A stretch of DNA of 55,833 nucleotides from positions 1-55,833 of the forward strand of contig JAQYNQ010000073.1 in assembly GCA_028727785.1 (NCBI GenBank). Direction: 5' to 3'. A program made the translations under genes and the position numbers. Each line of letters opens with the position of its first letter. Position 1 is the first letter of the stretch. The notes beneath the pieces are model-generated. The model searched no databases. It was not told the DNA's origin and was given only the letters and a program-made list of their open reading frames with translations. This DNA comes from Eubacteriaceae bacterium (GTDB taxonomy: Bacteria; Bacillota; Clostridia; Peptostreptococcales; Anaerovoracaceae). This document shows, piece after piece, positions 36,355 to 46,070 of the stretch.

Positions 36355-37279
36355 GCAGATTTTCGTGATATTCTCTTGCATCCCTGCAATCTCTCAAAAT
36401 CTGTTCTGACAGTTCCTCTATACTGTCAAATTTTACCTCATCTCTGGTCTTCTGAAGAAATTCCACAGTTATATGTTTACCATACAGTTCCTTATCAAAG
36501 TTAAAAATATGAGTTTCAACATTCTTTTCATACTGTCCGATTGTAGGTTTATGACCCACATTAGTAACACTTGGATATCTGTGTCCGTTGTAAGTGCAGT
36601 AAGTAACATATACACCATTAGGTGGAGTTACCAGATTAGGGCTGATGATCAGATTTGATGTTGGGAATCCAAGCTTTCTGCCAAGTCTGTTTCCCACAAC
36701 CACTTCTCCGTCTATGGCATAATTTCTGCCCATATACATTTCACACTTTTCAACCTGTCCGGAAACAATCAGGGTTCTTATCAGCGAAGAGCTAACCACG
36801 TCATCATGAATAATGAAAGGTGACATTTCCCATACATCAAAACCCATTTCATTTCCCAGTTCTTTAAGAATCTTTGTATTTCCCCTGGCCTTATATCCAA
36901 AGTTATAATTAAAACCACAGAATAAATCTTTTGCCTTAAATTTTTCAATTAAAAGTTCTTTGACAAATCTTTCCGGTTCCATAGTCATTATCTCTTCAGT
37001 GAATTCAATATTAAAAAGATAATCTACACCCAGAGAATCAATAATCTGGTTTTTCTGACCCTCCATTGTAATATTCATTACTGGAGTTTTACCCGGAAGC
37101 AGATTTCTTGGATGGTTTGAGAAAGTGAACACTGCGGCTTTCAGACCTTTTTCACGAGCTTTGCTGACCATAGATTTAATAAGTGCCTGATGGCCCAGAT
37201 GGACACCGTCAAAGTTTCCCAGAGCAAGTGCTGTCGGTTCTATATTATTTATCTCTGCAAGTTTTTCAAATGTTACCAT
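36344..37279 (-). CDS. ribF: Bifunctional riboflavin kinase / FAD synthetase
   Basis: A 311-residue enzyme that makes FMN and FAD. The N-terminal nucleotidyltransferase domain has ALGNFDGVHLGHQALI and the SSSLIRTLIVSG motif. The C-terminal flavokinase domain has GNRLGRKLGFPTSNL and PNGVYVTYCTYNG. Length matches the family. AAGAGGG precedes the ATG. It ends the nusA operon, 4 bases after truB. Confidence 0.96.
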   Translation of the reverse strand: MVTFEKLAEINNIEPTALALGNFDGVHLGHQALIKSMVSKAREKGLKAAVFTFSNHPRNLLPGKTPVMNITMEGQKNQIIDSLGVDYLFNIEFTEEIMTMEPERFVKELLIEKFKAKDLFCGFNYNFGYKARGNTKILKELGNEMGFDVWEMSPFIIHDDVVSSSLIRTLIVSGQVEKCEMYMGRNYAIDGEVVVGNRLGRKLGFPTSNLIISPNLVTPPNGVYVTYCTYNGHRYPSVTNVGHKPTIGQYEKNVETHIFNFDKELYGKHITVEFLQKTRDEVKFDSIEELSEQILRDCRDAREYHENLLAL

Positions 37280-37283
37280 TGTT

Positions 37284-38249
37284 CTACCCTCTTATATGAA
37301 AAATTTTATCTGCCTTATAATGTTTATTATCATCATCAAATACTCCGATACCAAGAAATTGTTCCTCACCGTCAACAGGTGCAAAAATCCTGTATCCTTT
37401 TCTGTAAGTATCAGATACCGGCAGATAGAAATCCCTATCTGCATAATAAGGTTCTGATATAATCTCTCCTTTATGTTTCGGTAAGGGATTACCGTTTATA
37501 AACTTCAGACCGCTAAACTCTCCGGTCTTTATTATACCAAATTTGTCCAGTGCATCCTCTGCCTTGTAAAGTAAAGGTTCTATTTCTTCTGTAGACATAT
37601 TACGGAGTGTTTCAATATCTACAGCTTTATCTATTGTAAAAATACCGCTGGCAGTACGTTCCAGTCTTGTCATTGTCGCAGAACATCCTATTTCGTTTCC
37701 TACATCCTGACATATAGTCCTGATATATGTTCCCTTGGAGCATTCAACCGAAAAAGTAACAGTTTTTTCATCACCTTCTAAATCAACGTCCTCAACATCT
37801 ATAGATTTGATGAATATTTTTCTGCTTTTTACATCTACTGTCTTACCTTCTCTTGCGTACTCATATAACCTTTTACCGTTAACCTTTATTGCTGAGTACA
37901 TAGGCGGCTTCTGGTCAATAATTCCCACGAACTTTGAAAATGCTGCCTTTATTGCTTCTTCTGATGTTTCCACATCATTTCTGCTTATTTCTGTTCCCCA
38001 GATATCCTGCGTGTCAGTCTGAAGGCCCAGCTGCATTGTGCAGCTGTACTTTTTTATATCTGTATCCAGATATTCTATGATTTTAGTGCTTCTGTTTATA
38101 CATACAGGAAGCACGCCTGTTGCCATGGGATCAAGCGTGCCGGTATGTCCTATTTTTTTTATGCCTAAAACCCTGCGGCATATTGCAACCACATCATGAC
38201 TGGTCATGTTCTGTGGTTTATTAATATTTAGTATACCATTAGTAATCAT
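37284..38249 (-). CDS. truB: tRNA pseudouridine(55) synthase
   Basis: A 321-residue TruB. GHTGTLDPMATGVLPVCI carries the catalytic aspartate near residue 40, preceded by GILNINKPQNMTSHDVV. A C-terminal PUA-like part follows. It makes pseudouridine 55 in the T-loop of tRNAs. Its ATG overlaps the nrnA stop codon by one base (TAATG), so translation is coupled. Confidence 0.97.
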   Translation of the reverse strand: MITNGILNINKPQNMTSHDVVAICRRVLGIKKIGHTGTLDPMATGVLPVCINRSTKIIEYLDTDIKKYSCTMQLGLQTDTQDIWGTEISRNDVETSEEAIKAAFSKFVGIIDQKPPMYSAIKVNGKRLYEYAREGKTVDVKSRKIFIKSIDVEDVDLEGDEKTVTFSVECSKGTYIRTICQDVGNEIGCSATMTRLERTASGIFTIDKAVDIETLRNMSTEEIEPLLYKAEDALDKFGIIKTGEFSGLKFINGNPLPKHKGEIISEPYYADRDFYLPVSDTYRKGYRIFAPVDGEEQFLGIGVFDDDNKHYKADKIFHIRG

Positions 38250-39214
38250 TATTCTCCCAGGCTTTCAATAAGTTTTGTTTTCATAAGTTCCATAGCCTGA
38301 CAGACAGGTTTGTTAATAGTCGCACCTGCTGCACGCACATGTCCCCCGCCTCCAAGAGTCGCAGCAATTTTTGCCACATCTGCATAACTCTTGGATCTCA
38401 TGCTTACCTTTGTAGTGGTTTCATCTTTTTCTTTTAAGAAAACTGCGACTTCTACACCTGAAATAGCTCGAAGCTGCTGAACCACGCCTTCAGTTTCCTC
38501 CATCATTGCACCGGTTTCATCTAGCATTTCCTGTGTTACATAACACAGAGCACATTTTCCGTCCAGTAAGGTTTCTAAAGTGGCCAGAATTCTGCTGGTT
38601 ATCATTAGCCGTTGAATTCTGTTATTTTCATAAATCTCCACACTTACTTTATTTGCATCAATTCCTGCCTCATACAGTTCAGCAACAATTCTGTGTGTTT
38701 CTTCCGTTGTATTTGAATACTGGAAGTTGCCTGTATCTGTTGTAATACCTGCAAATATGGCCTCTCCAATCTCCTTGTCCACGGGAATATTCATGGTCTT
38801 AATCAGCTTGTAAATCAGTTGAGCCGTAGCTGCAGATTCCGGATCAATGTAGTTAAAATCACAAAACTCCTTAGTTGTTCGATGATGATCTATGCAAATT
38901 GTCTTTTTTGAGGTTCTGAATTTTTCAGCTCTCTCTGGAAACCTTGATTCGTCGCCGCAGTCTATGCAAATTGACAAATCAGGCTCTGCAATAATGTCTG
39001 CATTCTCCGTGCAGTATCCTTTGTCGAGAAAAGCCAGATTGTCCGCAACCTTATCTTCGATAAGAATGTAACAGTTTTTTCCTGCATTTCTAAGTGCTCT
39101 GCACAGTGCCGCTGCCGAACCCATTGCATCCCCATCCATGTTAAGATGAGGATACAACAGAATATCATCAGAATTCAGTATTATGTTTGATATTTCCTGA
39201 AATGAATTATTCAT
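38249..39214 (-). CDS. nrnA: Bifunctional oligoribonuclease / PAP phosphatase (DHH family)
   Basis: A 321-residue DHH/DHHA1 phosphoesterase. Metal-binding motifs are LYPHLNMDGDAMGSA, CIDCGDESR, CIDHHRTTKEF (the DHH motif) and TTDTGNF. The C-terminal DHHA1 domain has the GGGGHVRAAGATI substrate-binding motif. It degrades nanoRNAs left by PNPase and similar enzymes, and also 3'-phosphoadenosine 5'-phosphate. Its ATG overlaps the end of rbfA by 8 bases. Confidence 0.95.
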   Translation of the reverse strand: MNNSFQEISNIILNSDDILLYPHLNMDGDAMGSAAALCRALRNAGKNCYILIEDKVADNLAFLDKGYCTENADIIAEPDLSICIDCGDESRFPERAEKFRTSKKTICIDHHRTTKEFCDFNYIDPESAATAQLIYKLIKTMNIPVDKEIGEAIFAGITTDTGNFQYSNTTEETHRIVAELYEAGIDANKVSVEIYENNRIQRLMITSRILATLETLLDGKCALCYVTQEMLDETGAMMEETEGVVQQLRAISGVEVAVFLKEKDETTTKVSMRSKSYADVAKIAATLGGGGHVRAAGATINKPVCQAMELMKTKLIESLGE

Positions 39215-39584
39215 CTTTTTTACCTAGCTTTGCAATTACTTCATCAATGTGTCTTCCATAATCCATAGAGTGATCCATTTTAAAAATCAGCTCAGGAATA
39301 TGTCTAAGTTTGATCTGTCTGCCAATTTCCTTCTTGAATAGACCCTTTGCACTGCGAAGACCTTCAAGAATTTCTTCCTCCTCACTTGCAGCTTCTTCAC
39401 CCTTCTTTGTTGAAATGTAAGTAACAAAACAGGTTGCATAGCTGCCGTCTGAAGTAACTTCTACATCTGATAGACTGATCAGACCGTTTGATAGTCTCGG
39501 ATCTTTTATTTCTCTAAGAAGCATTTCACTTATTATCTTGCGAATTTCTTCTCCCAGACGACCCTGTCTATATCCTTTTCCCAT
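39207..39584 (-). CDS. rbfA: Ribosome-binding factor A
   Basis: A 125-residue RbfA with a single KH-like domain. LGEEIRKIISEMLLREIKDPRL at the N-terminus and RQIKLRHIPELIFKMDHSMDYGRHI at the C-terminus are the conserved blocks. It helps mature the 16S rRNA 5' end and the 30S subunit. It follows infB by 8 bases, the usual order. Confidence 0.96.
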   Translation of the reverse strand: MGKGYRQGRLGEEIRKIISEMLLREIKDPRLSNGLISLSDVEVTSDGSYATCFVTYISTKKGEEAASEEEEILEGLRSAKGLFKKEIGRQIKLRHIPELIFKMDHSMDYGRHIDEVIAKLGKKDE

Positions 39585-39592
39585 ATATTCTC

Positions 39593-42352
39593 CTATTTAC
39601 GTTCAATTTCAACCATGTGGAAGCATTCGATTATATCGCCTTCCTTAATATCGTTATATGATTCGATACCGATACCACATTCATATCCTGTATTAACTTC
39701 CTTAGCATCATCCTTGAATCTCTTAAGTGATGAAATCTTTCCTTCGTGAATAACGATGCCATCTCTTACAAGTCTGATTTCTGCATTTCTAACAGCCTTA
39801 CCTTCTACAACGTATGCACCACCGATGATACCAACGCCAGGAACCTTAAATGTAGTTCTGATTTCAATCTTTCCAAGGATTTCTTCCTTGTATTCAGGAT
39901 CAAGCATACCCTTCATAGCTGATTCAACATCATCGATTACATCATAGATTACTCTATAAGTTCTGATCTGTATTTTTTCTCTGTCAGCCATAGTCTGAAC
40001 TGCAGTTGTAGGTCTTACATTAAATCCAATGATAATTGAACCTGTAGTTCCTGCAAGCATGATATCTGATTCTGTAACAGTACCAACACCTGTATGAACA
40101 ATGTTTACCTTAACATTTTCATTATTAAGCTTTTCAAGTGATGATACAAGAGCTCCAACTGAACCCTGAACGTCTCCCTTGATAATCAGGTTAAGATTCT
40201 TAACTTCGCCTTCCTTAATCTGGCTGAATAACTGTTCAAGAGTTGAGCTTGCATTTCTTGCAAGAATTTCTTCTCTTAACTTTTCTTTTCTGTTTTCAGC
40301 GATTTCTCTAGCCAGCTTATCTTCCTTAACAGCATTAAATTCATCACCAGCTTCAGGTACATCTGTCAGACCAAGAATTTCTACTGCAGTAGCAGGACCT
40401 GCTTTCTTAATAGTTTTGCCCTTGAAGTCTGTCATAAGTCTGATTCTGCCTGCGCATGTTCCCGCAACAACACTCTGACCGCTCTGAAGAGTACCATTTG
40501 TTACTAGAAGTGTAGCAACCGGACCCTTTGACTTGTCAAGTCTTGCTTCGATAACTGTACCCATTGCAAGTCTGTTCGGGTTAGCCTTAAGTTCCATCAT
40601 TTCAGCCTGAAGAAGAATCATTTCAAGAAGGTTAGTGATACCTTCACCTGTTTTGGCTGATACAGGCACACTGATTACATCTCCACCCCAGTCTTCAACC
40701 AGAATTCCATGTTCTGTAAGATCCTGTTTTACTCTATCTGGGTTTGCACCCGGTTTATCCATCTTATTGATTGCAACAATAATAGGAACACCTGCAGCCT
40801 TTGCGTGGCTGATGGATTCTACAGTCTGTGGCTTAACACTGTCATCTGCTGCAACTACAAGTACAGCGATGTCTGTTGAGTGCGCACCACGAGCACGCAT
40901 TGCAGTAAACGCTTCGTGTCCCGGAGTATCCAGGAATACGATTTTCTGACCATTGATTCTTACTTCTGACGCACCGATATGCTGAGTAATACCACCTGAT
41001 TCAGATGCTGTTACGTTTGTCTTTCTGATTGCGTCCAGAAGTGAAGTCTTACCGTGGTCTACATGACCCATTACAGTGATGATAGGTGGTCTTGTCTTCA
41101 GATCCTTTTCATCATCCTCAAATAATTCCAGACCTTCATCAATAGTATCTTCTTCAACCTTACCGATAGCTACTTCAATTCCAAGATCTTCAGCAAGAAT
41201 CATTACTGTGTCTTCATCAATATTCTGGTTTATATTAGCCATAATTCCAAGCTTCATTAATGTCATAATTACCTTGGAAGTAGAAACTTCTGTTTGTTCA
41301 CAGAATCCGGCAACTGTAATTGGAACATTTAATACGACAGTTCCTTCCGGTAAAATTGTTTCTTCGATTTCTTGTTCAACCACTGCTGGCTTTGGTTTGT
41401 TGTGTTTCTTTCGTGTCTGCTTTTCCAATGATTTCCTCTCGAACTTATCAAATTTATTTTTACTCTTATCGTAGTCATGTTTCTTTTTGCTGTCGTCTCT
41501 TCTGGATGGCTTGTTTTCCATCTTTTCAGGTGCAGCTGATGCCGCCGGCTTTTCTCTTCTTGGAGAATTTCCGCGATTGTTCCTATCGTCACGCTTGTTG
41601 TTTCTGTCATCACGATTGTTGTTTCTGTCGTTGCGAACGTTACCGTTTCTGTCGTCTCGGTTGAATCTTCCTCCGCGGTTATCTCTGTCATCGCGATTGT
41701 TATTCTTGCTGTTTCTGTCATTTCTGTCATCGCGAGATGGCTTTCTGTCTCTGTTATCAGCATTTCTCGCCTGCTTGGACTTTGGTGCTTCAGCCTTAGG
41801 TGCAGATTTATGTTCTTCCTTCGGCTCTGCTTTTGAAGTAACCTTAGCTTCAACATCTTTATCTGTCTTAACTTCTGCTTTTACTTCAGCCTTTGGAGCT
41901 TCCTTAACTTCAACTTTTGGTTCAGCCTTAACTTCAACGCTTTCTGCCGGTTTTGATGAAGCCTCTGCATCAGGTGTTTTCTGCACTGGCTCTGCCTTAG
42001 GAAGTGGAGTGCCTACAGGCTTTCCTTTTGGCGGTTTCTGTTTACTCTCTAAGTATGAGTTATCAACAATTGGCTTTCCAATAGGTGGCTTAGGTCTGCT
42101 TGACAGTCCGGGTCTTGCCGTTGCCCTTACAGTAGTTCTTGGAGCTTCCTGCTGGGTTTCTTTACCTTTTGTTGATTTTCCCTTAACGATTAACGAATCC
42201 TGTTTGTGAGTTCCCTTCAGTCTTTCAATATCATTATCAGACAGTACACTCATATGATTCTTAACCTCTATATTCAATGCTTTTGCTCGTTCCAGAAGTT
42301 CTTTACTGGTCAAATTAATCTCTTTTGCTAATTCATGAACTTTCATTGCCAT
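39593..42352 (-). CDS. infB: Translation initiation factor IF-2
   Basis: A 919-residue IF2. The N-terminal IF2_N module ([23 protein letters not shown]) is followed by about 270 residues of low complexity: a Lys/Glu/Ala/Pro part and then an Arg/Asp/Asn part with repeated RDDRN units (about residues 190-270). The GTPase domain starts at about 425 with GHVDHGKTS, then DTPGHEAF and NKMDKPGA. Domains II-IV follow and the C-terminus is complete. It brings initiator tRNA to the 30S subunit. It overlaps the ylxQ stop by one base. Confidence 0.98.
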   Translation of the reverse strand: MAMKVHELAKEINLTSKELLERAKALNIEVKNHMSVLSDNDIERLKGTHKQDSLIVKGKSTKGKETQQEAPRTTVRATARPGLSSRPKPPIGKPIVDNSYLESKQKPPKGKPVGTPLPKAEPVQKTPDAEASSKPAESVEVKAEPKVEVKEAPKAEVKAEVKTDKDVEAKVTSKAEPKEEHKSAPKAEAPKSKQARNADNRDRKPSRDDRNDRNSKNNNRDDRDNRGGRFNRDDRNGNVRNDRNNNRDDRNNKRDDRNNRGNSPRREKPAASAAPEKMENKPSRRDDSKKKHDYDKSKNKFDKFERKSLEKQTRKKHNKPKPAVVEQEIEETILPEGTVVLNVPITVAGFCEQTEVSTSKVIMTLMKLGIMANINQNIDEDTVMILAEDLGIEVAIGKVEEDTIDEGLELFEDDEKDLKTRPPIITVMGHVDHGKTSLLDAIRKTNVTASESGGITQHIGASEVRINGQKIVFLDTPGHEAFTAMRARGAHSTDIAVLVVAADDSVKPQTVESISHAKAAGVPIIVAINKMDKPGANPDRVKQDLTEHGILVEDWGGDVISVPVSAKTGEGITNLLEMILLQAEMMELKANPNRLAMGTVIEARLDKSKGPVATLLVTNGTLQSGQSVVAGTCAGRIRLMTDFKGKTIKKAGPATAVEILGLTDVPEAGDEFNAVKEDKLAREIAENRKEKLREEILARNASSTLEQLFSQIKEGEVKNLNLIIKGDVQGSVGALVSSLEKLNNENVKVNIVHTGVGTVTESDIMLAGTTGSIIIGFNVRPTTAVQTMADREKIQIRTYRVIYDVIDDVESAMKGMLDPEYKEEILGKIEIRTTFKVPGVGIIGGAYVVEGKAVRNAEIRLVRDGIVIHEGKISSLKRFKDDAKEVNTGYECGIGIESYNDIKEGDIIECFHMVEIERK

Positions 42353-42681
42353 TAGAACACCTCTCTTTCTGATTGAATCAGGTCAATCTCCTTACCAATG
42401 ATTTCCGCAAAATGGGCATCCGTTATGCCGAAAACGGCCTTACCGCTCTTCCCTGTTATTAGGGACAGTTCATCGCTGTTTCCGAAAATCCTATAATTTA
42501 TGTTATTCCTGTTACAGATTTGTAACATTTTTTTTTCTGTATTTTCTGCAATATCTTCCGTAACGATCAGAAGCTTTATTCTCCCTTTTTCCATCATCAT
42601 CTGACAAGTACCTGCACCTGTCACAAGATTTCTGGATTTTGCAGCGAATCCAAGATAGCTCATGACTTTATTTCTAATCAA
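42352..42681 (-). CDS. ylxQ: L7Ae-family RNA-binding protein YlxQ
   Basis: A 109-residue L7Ae/L30e-fold protein (YlxQ, also called RplGA in some annotations). [19 protein letters not shown] and [18 protein letters not shown] carry the K-turn-binding fold signature. It is presumed to bind kink-turn RNA. I favour the TTG at 42681, 10 bases after GGAG. A GTG at 42690 sits too close to that site. It overlaps ylxR by 8 bases and infB by 1 base. Confidence 0.88.
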   Translation of the reverse strand: MIRNKVMSYLGFAAKSRNLVTGAGTCQMMMEKGRIKLLIVTEDIAENTEKKMLQICNRNNINYRIFGNSDELSLITGKSGKAVFGITDAHFAEIIGKEIDLIQSEREVF

Positions 42682-42958
42682 TGATATCACTCTCCATCAT
42701 ACTGATTACTACATCCATAGTTTCATCAGCTGCAGCAGGTGTCACAGCACCTTTAAAGCCTCTGATAATTGCTCTTCTTTTCTTCGCTGTTTCCATACAT
42801 TTTCTGTCTCTGCATAAATATATGCCGCGACCCTTTGCTTTCCCCTCAGTATCCACGGTCAAAACTCCCTCGTACAGGGCAATTCTAACCATTTCTTTCT
42901 GTGGTTTCGATTCCATGCAGCCAATGCATCTTCTCATCGGAATATTAGATTTCTTCAA
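42674..42958 (-). CDS. ylxR: YlxR family nucleic-acid-binding protein (RnpM)
   Basis: A 94-residue YlxR (DUF448) protein. The family opening KKSNIPMRRCIGCMESKPQKEMVRI and the core GKAKGRGIYLCRDRKCMETA are present. In B. subtilis the homologue binds RNase P RNA and was renamed RnpM. The likely start is a TTG at 42958 inside the end of nusA, with GAGG 9 bases upstream, because it keeps the conserved N-terminus. The ATG at 42937 has almost no ribosome binding site. It overlaps nusA by 14 bases. Confidence 0.9.
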   Translation of the reverse strand: MKKSNIPMRRCIGCMESKPQKEMVRIALYEGVLTVDTEGKAKGRGIYLCRDRKCMETAKKRRAIIRGFKGAVTPAAADETMDVVISMMESDIID

Positions 42959-44024
42959 CTTCGAAAACCTCTTCTCCTTCTTCGTTACCGTAATATGCAG
43001 TGTGGCTCTTAATGTCAATCTTCCATCCACTTACCTTGGCAGCAAGTCTAACATTCTGTCCCTCTTTACCAATAGCCAGTGAAAGCTGGAAGTCCGGAAC
43101 AATTGCAGTTGCAATACATTCTTCTTCATTTTCTATTATTACTTCTTCAACCTTTGCTGGGCTTAGTACGTTTGTGATAAGCTCTCTTGGATCTTCACTC
43201 CATGAGATGATATCAATTTTTTCCCCGTTTAATTCTTCAACAATAGTCTGTACTCTTGTTCCTCTTGGACCAACGCATGCACCTACCGGGTCTACATTTT
43301 CATCGTTTGCATAAACAGCAAGCTTTGTTCTTGATCCTGCTTCTCTTGCAATGCCCTTTATTTCTACAACTCCGTCCTGGATTTCAGGAACTTCCAGTTC
43401 AAACAGTCTCTTAACCAGACCCGGATGTGATCTTGAAAGGAATACCTGAGGACCCTTTGTTGTTCTTTTTACATCCATGATGTAAACCTTAAGTCTTTCA
43501 TTAATGCCAAAGCGTTCTCCCGGAACCTGTTCATTTGCAGAAAGGATACCTTCTGCTCTTCCCAGGTTAATAAACATAGTTTCACCACTTTTTCTCTGAA
43601 CCATACCAGTCAGGATTTCTCCCTGCTTAGTGATGAAATCATCATAAATCATTCCTCTTTCAGCTTCTCTGATTCTTTGAACAACAACCTGCTTTGCAGT
43701 CTGTGCAGCAATTCTTCCAAAGTCTCTTGGAGTTACCTGGTATTCAATTGCATCTCCAACTTCATATCTTGGATCAACTGCCTGAGCTTCTTCAAGAGAA
43801 ATTTCCAGCATATCATCATAAACTTCTTCAACGATTTCCATTCTCATAAGAACAGCAATATCCCCGGTTTCTCTGTCAATATCAACTCTTACATTCTGAG
43901 CAGTACCGTAATTCTTTTTGTATGCGGATACTAGTGCTGTTTCTATAGCCTCAATAAGAATATCCTTGGAAACATGTTTTTCCTTTTCTAATTCTTCAAT
44001 GGCTGTGATAAATTCCTTATTCAT
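42945..44024 (-). CDS. nusA: Transcription termination/antitermination factor NusA
   Basis: A 359-residue NusA of the short Gram-positive type. An N-terminal RNA-polymerase-binding domain (residues 1-125), an S1 domain (GMVQRKSGETMFINLGRAEG) and two KH domains with VGACVGPRGTRVQTIVEEL and LAIGKEGQNVRLAAKVSGW can be seen. There is no acidic C-terminal repeat, as usual in Firmicutes. AAGGAGG precedes the ATG. It is 18 bases after the rimP stop codon. Confidence 0.98.
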   Translation of the reverse strand: MNKEFITAIEELEKEKHVSKDILIEAIETALVSAYKKNYGTAQNVRVDIDRETGDIAVLMRMEIVEEVYDDMLEISLEEAQAVDPRYEVGDAIEYQVTPRDFGRIAAQTAKQVVVQRIREAERGMIYDDFITKQGEILTGMVQRKSGETMFINLGRAEGILSANEQVPGERFGINERLKVYIMDVKRTTKGPQVFLSRSHPGLVKRLFELEVPEIQDGVVEIKGIAREAGSRTKLAVYANDENVDPVGACVGPRGTRVQTIVEELNGEKIDIISWSEDPRELITNVLSPAKVEEVIIENEEECIATAIVPDFQLSLAIGKEGQNVRLAAKVSGWKIDIKSHTAYYGNEEGEEVFEVEEI

Positions 44025-44042
44025 GGTTTTGTAGTTTCCTCC

Positions 44043-44523
44043 TTAAAAAACAACTGCCAGGTTTGTCTTTGCAACCTGATCTACGGCAAAAGCCAACTCA
44101 TTACTTTCTTCATCTTTTATTACTACCTTATCGTCGATTAAGCCAACAAGGATACCTTCGTAGACTTTTTTTTCCATCCACACCCTTGTATAGCTTTACC
44201 TCAACAAGTTTTCCGGCGTACTTTGCGTAGTGCTTCGGCTCTAATAACTGTCTATCCATTCCCGGTGATGATATTTCTAAATAATAGTTCTGTTCAATTG
44301 GATCCAGTCTATCCAGCTCATCACTTAAGAAACGACTGACTTTCTCACACTCGTCAGTAGAAACGTATTCTTCCGTATTATCGGATAATTTGTCAATGTA
44401 AACACGCAAAAACCAGTCTTTTCCTTCTTTTACAAATTCAACATTGTACAGCTCCAAGCCCTCATTTGTTAAGAATTCTTCTGTTATTTCTGCTATCGTT
44501 TCCTTTATTTTTTTCTTTGCCAT
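44043..44523 (-). pseudogene. rimP: Ribosome maturation factor RimP, frameshifted at an A8 tract
   Basis: From the ATG at 44523 the frame matches RimP (NVEFVKEGKDWFLRVYIDK, YLEISSPGMDRQLL, YAGKLVEVKLYKGVDGKK) to about residue 117, then derails at eight As (44166-44173) and stops at 44128 with an unrelated tail. Removing one A restores VYEGILVGLIDDKVVI and the expected C-terminal domain to a stop at 44043, for 159 residues. It is therefore a one-base insertion, real, slippage-corrected or a sequencing error. RimP is needed for 30S maturation, so loss would be costly. Confidence 0.9.
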
Positions 44524-44562
44524 TTCCTACCCTTCTGCCAATTTGGCCTAAACAAAACTGAA

Positions 44563-44583
44563 AGAGTGGGCTTAACCCACTCT
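44563..44583 (-). promoter_or_regulatory. Stem-loop in the leader of the rimP-nusA operon
   Basis: AGAGTGGG and CCCACTCT form a perfect 8-bp stem with a 5-base loop, followed on the minus strand by TTTCAGTTTTGTTTAG. It lies between the promoter and rimP and could act as an attenuator or weak terminator. TTGGCAGAAG occurs on both sides of it. Confidence 0.55.
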
Positions 44584-44617
44584 TCTGCCAAAAATTATAC
44601 GAATTGTCAGTAAACAT

Positions 44618-44646
44618 ATGATACCATGATTTCTATAATATGTCAA
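44618..44646 (-). promoter_or_regulatory. Promoter of the rimP-nusA-infB operon
   Basis: Perfect TTGACA, 17 bases, TATCAT on the minus strand. The predicted start is near 44611, giving an 88-base leader. Confidence 0.75.
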
Positions 44647-44726
44647 CATATATGCTATTTTTTTAAACTAATATTTACCCTGCTTTTTTTATGTGATAAT
44701 ATAGAATTGAATTGGAGGAATAACAA

Positions 44727-45881
44727 ATGAGATATAATGATTTTAACGAACAAAAAGTTTCATCATTAGGCTTTGGCACAATGCGTTTACCAATGCTCGA
44801 AAATGGAGAAATCGACTATGAACATGGCGCCAGAATGGTTGAAGAGGCAATCAACAGTGGTATTACATACTTTGATACAGCTTATAAATACCACAAGGGA
44901 GAAGCCGAAAACTTTTGCGGTGCAGTTCTTTCAAAGTACCCTCGAGATAGCTACACTCTTGCAGACAAGCTGCCTACCTGGTTGTGCAGCACTCTGGAGG
45001 ACGCAGAAAATATTTTTAATGAACAACTTGAAAAATGTAATGTAGAATTCTTTGATTATTACCTTTTACACAGCATCGATGAAGACAGCTGGCAAGGAAT
45101 CGAAAAGCTAAATCTTGTTGACTTTATGATTAAGAAAAAAGAGTCCGGTCTTGTAAAGCATATTGGTTTCTCAGCTCATTGCGAACCTGAACTACTGGAA
45201 ACAATACTTTCCAAATACAACGATGTTTTTGAGTTTGTTCAGCTTCAGATCAACTACTTTGACTGGGAATTCAAGGATGCAAAAGCTCTATACGACATTG
45301 CAAGAAAGTACAGTCAGCCAATTATCATAATGGAACCCATTCGTGGCGGAATGCTTGCAAATCTTCCAAGTAAAGAAGCAGAAAAAGTTTTGACTGATGC
45401 AACAGCTGCAGAAGGAAAACCCCCTATGAGCAGCGCATCCTATGCACTACTGTTTGTTGAACAGCTTGAAGGTGTTGTCTGCACTCTTTCAGGTATGTCA
45501 TCATTAGAACAGACCACTGACAACATAAAGACATTCTCTGATTACTGCTTATCTGCTAAGGAACTTGATGCAATTAAGGATGCTACATCTAAACTTCAGG
45601 CTGACATTCTTATCCCTTGCACAGGCTGTGATTACTGTTTCGAATGTCCATCTGAAATCAAAATTTCCAAACTTTTCGCATGGTATAATGAAGCTGCAGC
45701 AAAAGGTTTCCACTACATCTGGGGATCACTTGCAAAAAATTACGAAAAGATTGGACCAAATGCAACAAACTGCATCGAATGCGGTAATTGCCAGACACAC
45801 TGCCCACAGAAAATAAACATTATCGAAAATCTTAAGATGCTGCACTCCAAATATGAAGAGCTGAAAGAAATTGGAGAATAA
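44727..45881 (+). CDS. Aldo/keto reductase with C-terminal iron-sulfur sites
   Basis: A 384-residue protein. The aldo/keto reductase barrel holds the catalytic tetrad: Asp in ITYFDTAYKYHKGE with Tyr, Lys in LADKLP and His in DYYLLHSID. The last about 90 residues carry two cysteine clusters, CTGCDYCFECP and CIECGNCQTHCP, the second a typical 4Fe-4S ligand set. Such Fe-S aldo/keto reductases occur in anaerobes with unknown substrates. GGAGG precedes the ATG. It is monocistronic and divergent from the nusA operon. Confidence 0.92.
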   Translation: MRYNDFNEQKVSSLGFGTMRLPMLENGEIDYEHGARMVEEAINSGITYFDTAYKYHKGEAENFCGAVLSKYPRDSYTLADKLPTWLCSTLEDAENIFNEQLEKCNVEFFDYYLLHSIDEDSWQGIEKLNLVDFMIKKKESGLVKHIGFSAHCEPELLETILSKYNDVFEFVQLQINYFDWEFKDAKALYDIARKYSQPIIIMEPIRGGMLANLPSKEAEKVLTDATAAEGKPPMSSASYALLFVEQLEGVVCTLSGMSSLEQTTDNIKTFSDYCLSAKELDAIKDATSKLQADILIPCTGCDYCFECPSEIKISKLFAWYNEAAAKGFHYIWGSLAKNYEKIGPNATNCIECGNCQTHCPQKINIIENLKMLHSKYEELKEIGE

Positions 45882-45934
45882 TTTAATAAAGTCTTTTTTA
45901 CGCGATGAAGGTTTTCATAAACTATAGAATATTA

Positions 45935-45971
45935 AAAGTCTCTTGGATAATAAAATCAGAGAGACTTTTTT
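45935..45971 (+). terminator. Intrinsic terminator of the aldo/keto reductase gene
   Basis: AAAGTCTCT pairs with AGAGACTTT around a 16-base loop, followed by T-rich sequence to 45971. It starts 53 bases past the stop codon. Confidence 0.85.
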
Positions 45972-46070
45972 AGTTGCATTCATGATCGCTTAATTCTATA
46001 CATCTGATATAATCCTGCTTTTGTCTGCTGACACAAAACTGCCATGACTGCTATATAAATAGCATGGATC
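45972..46070. other. Non-coding gap between the terminator and the repeat array
   Basis: This stretch of the 480-base gap between the reductase and agmatinase genes is AT-rich. Apart from the CCATG/CATGG hairpin at 46042-46067, I see no gene or recognised RNA in it. Confidence 0.6.

Noticed and set aside
41487..42209. 240-codon plus-strand frame opposite infB
   Set aside because: Caused by the low-complexity infB linker. Leu/Ser/Phe-rich product with no start signal.
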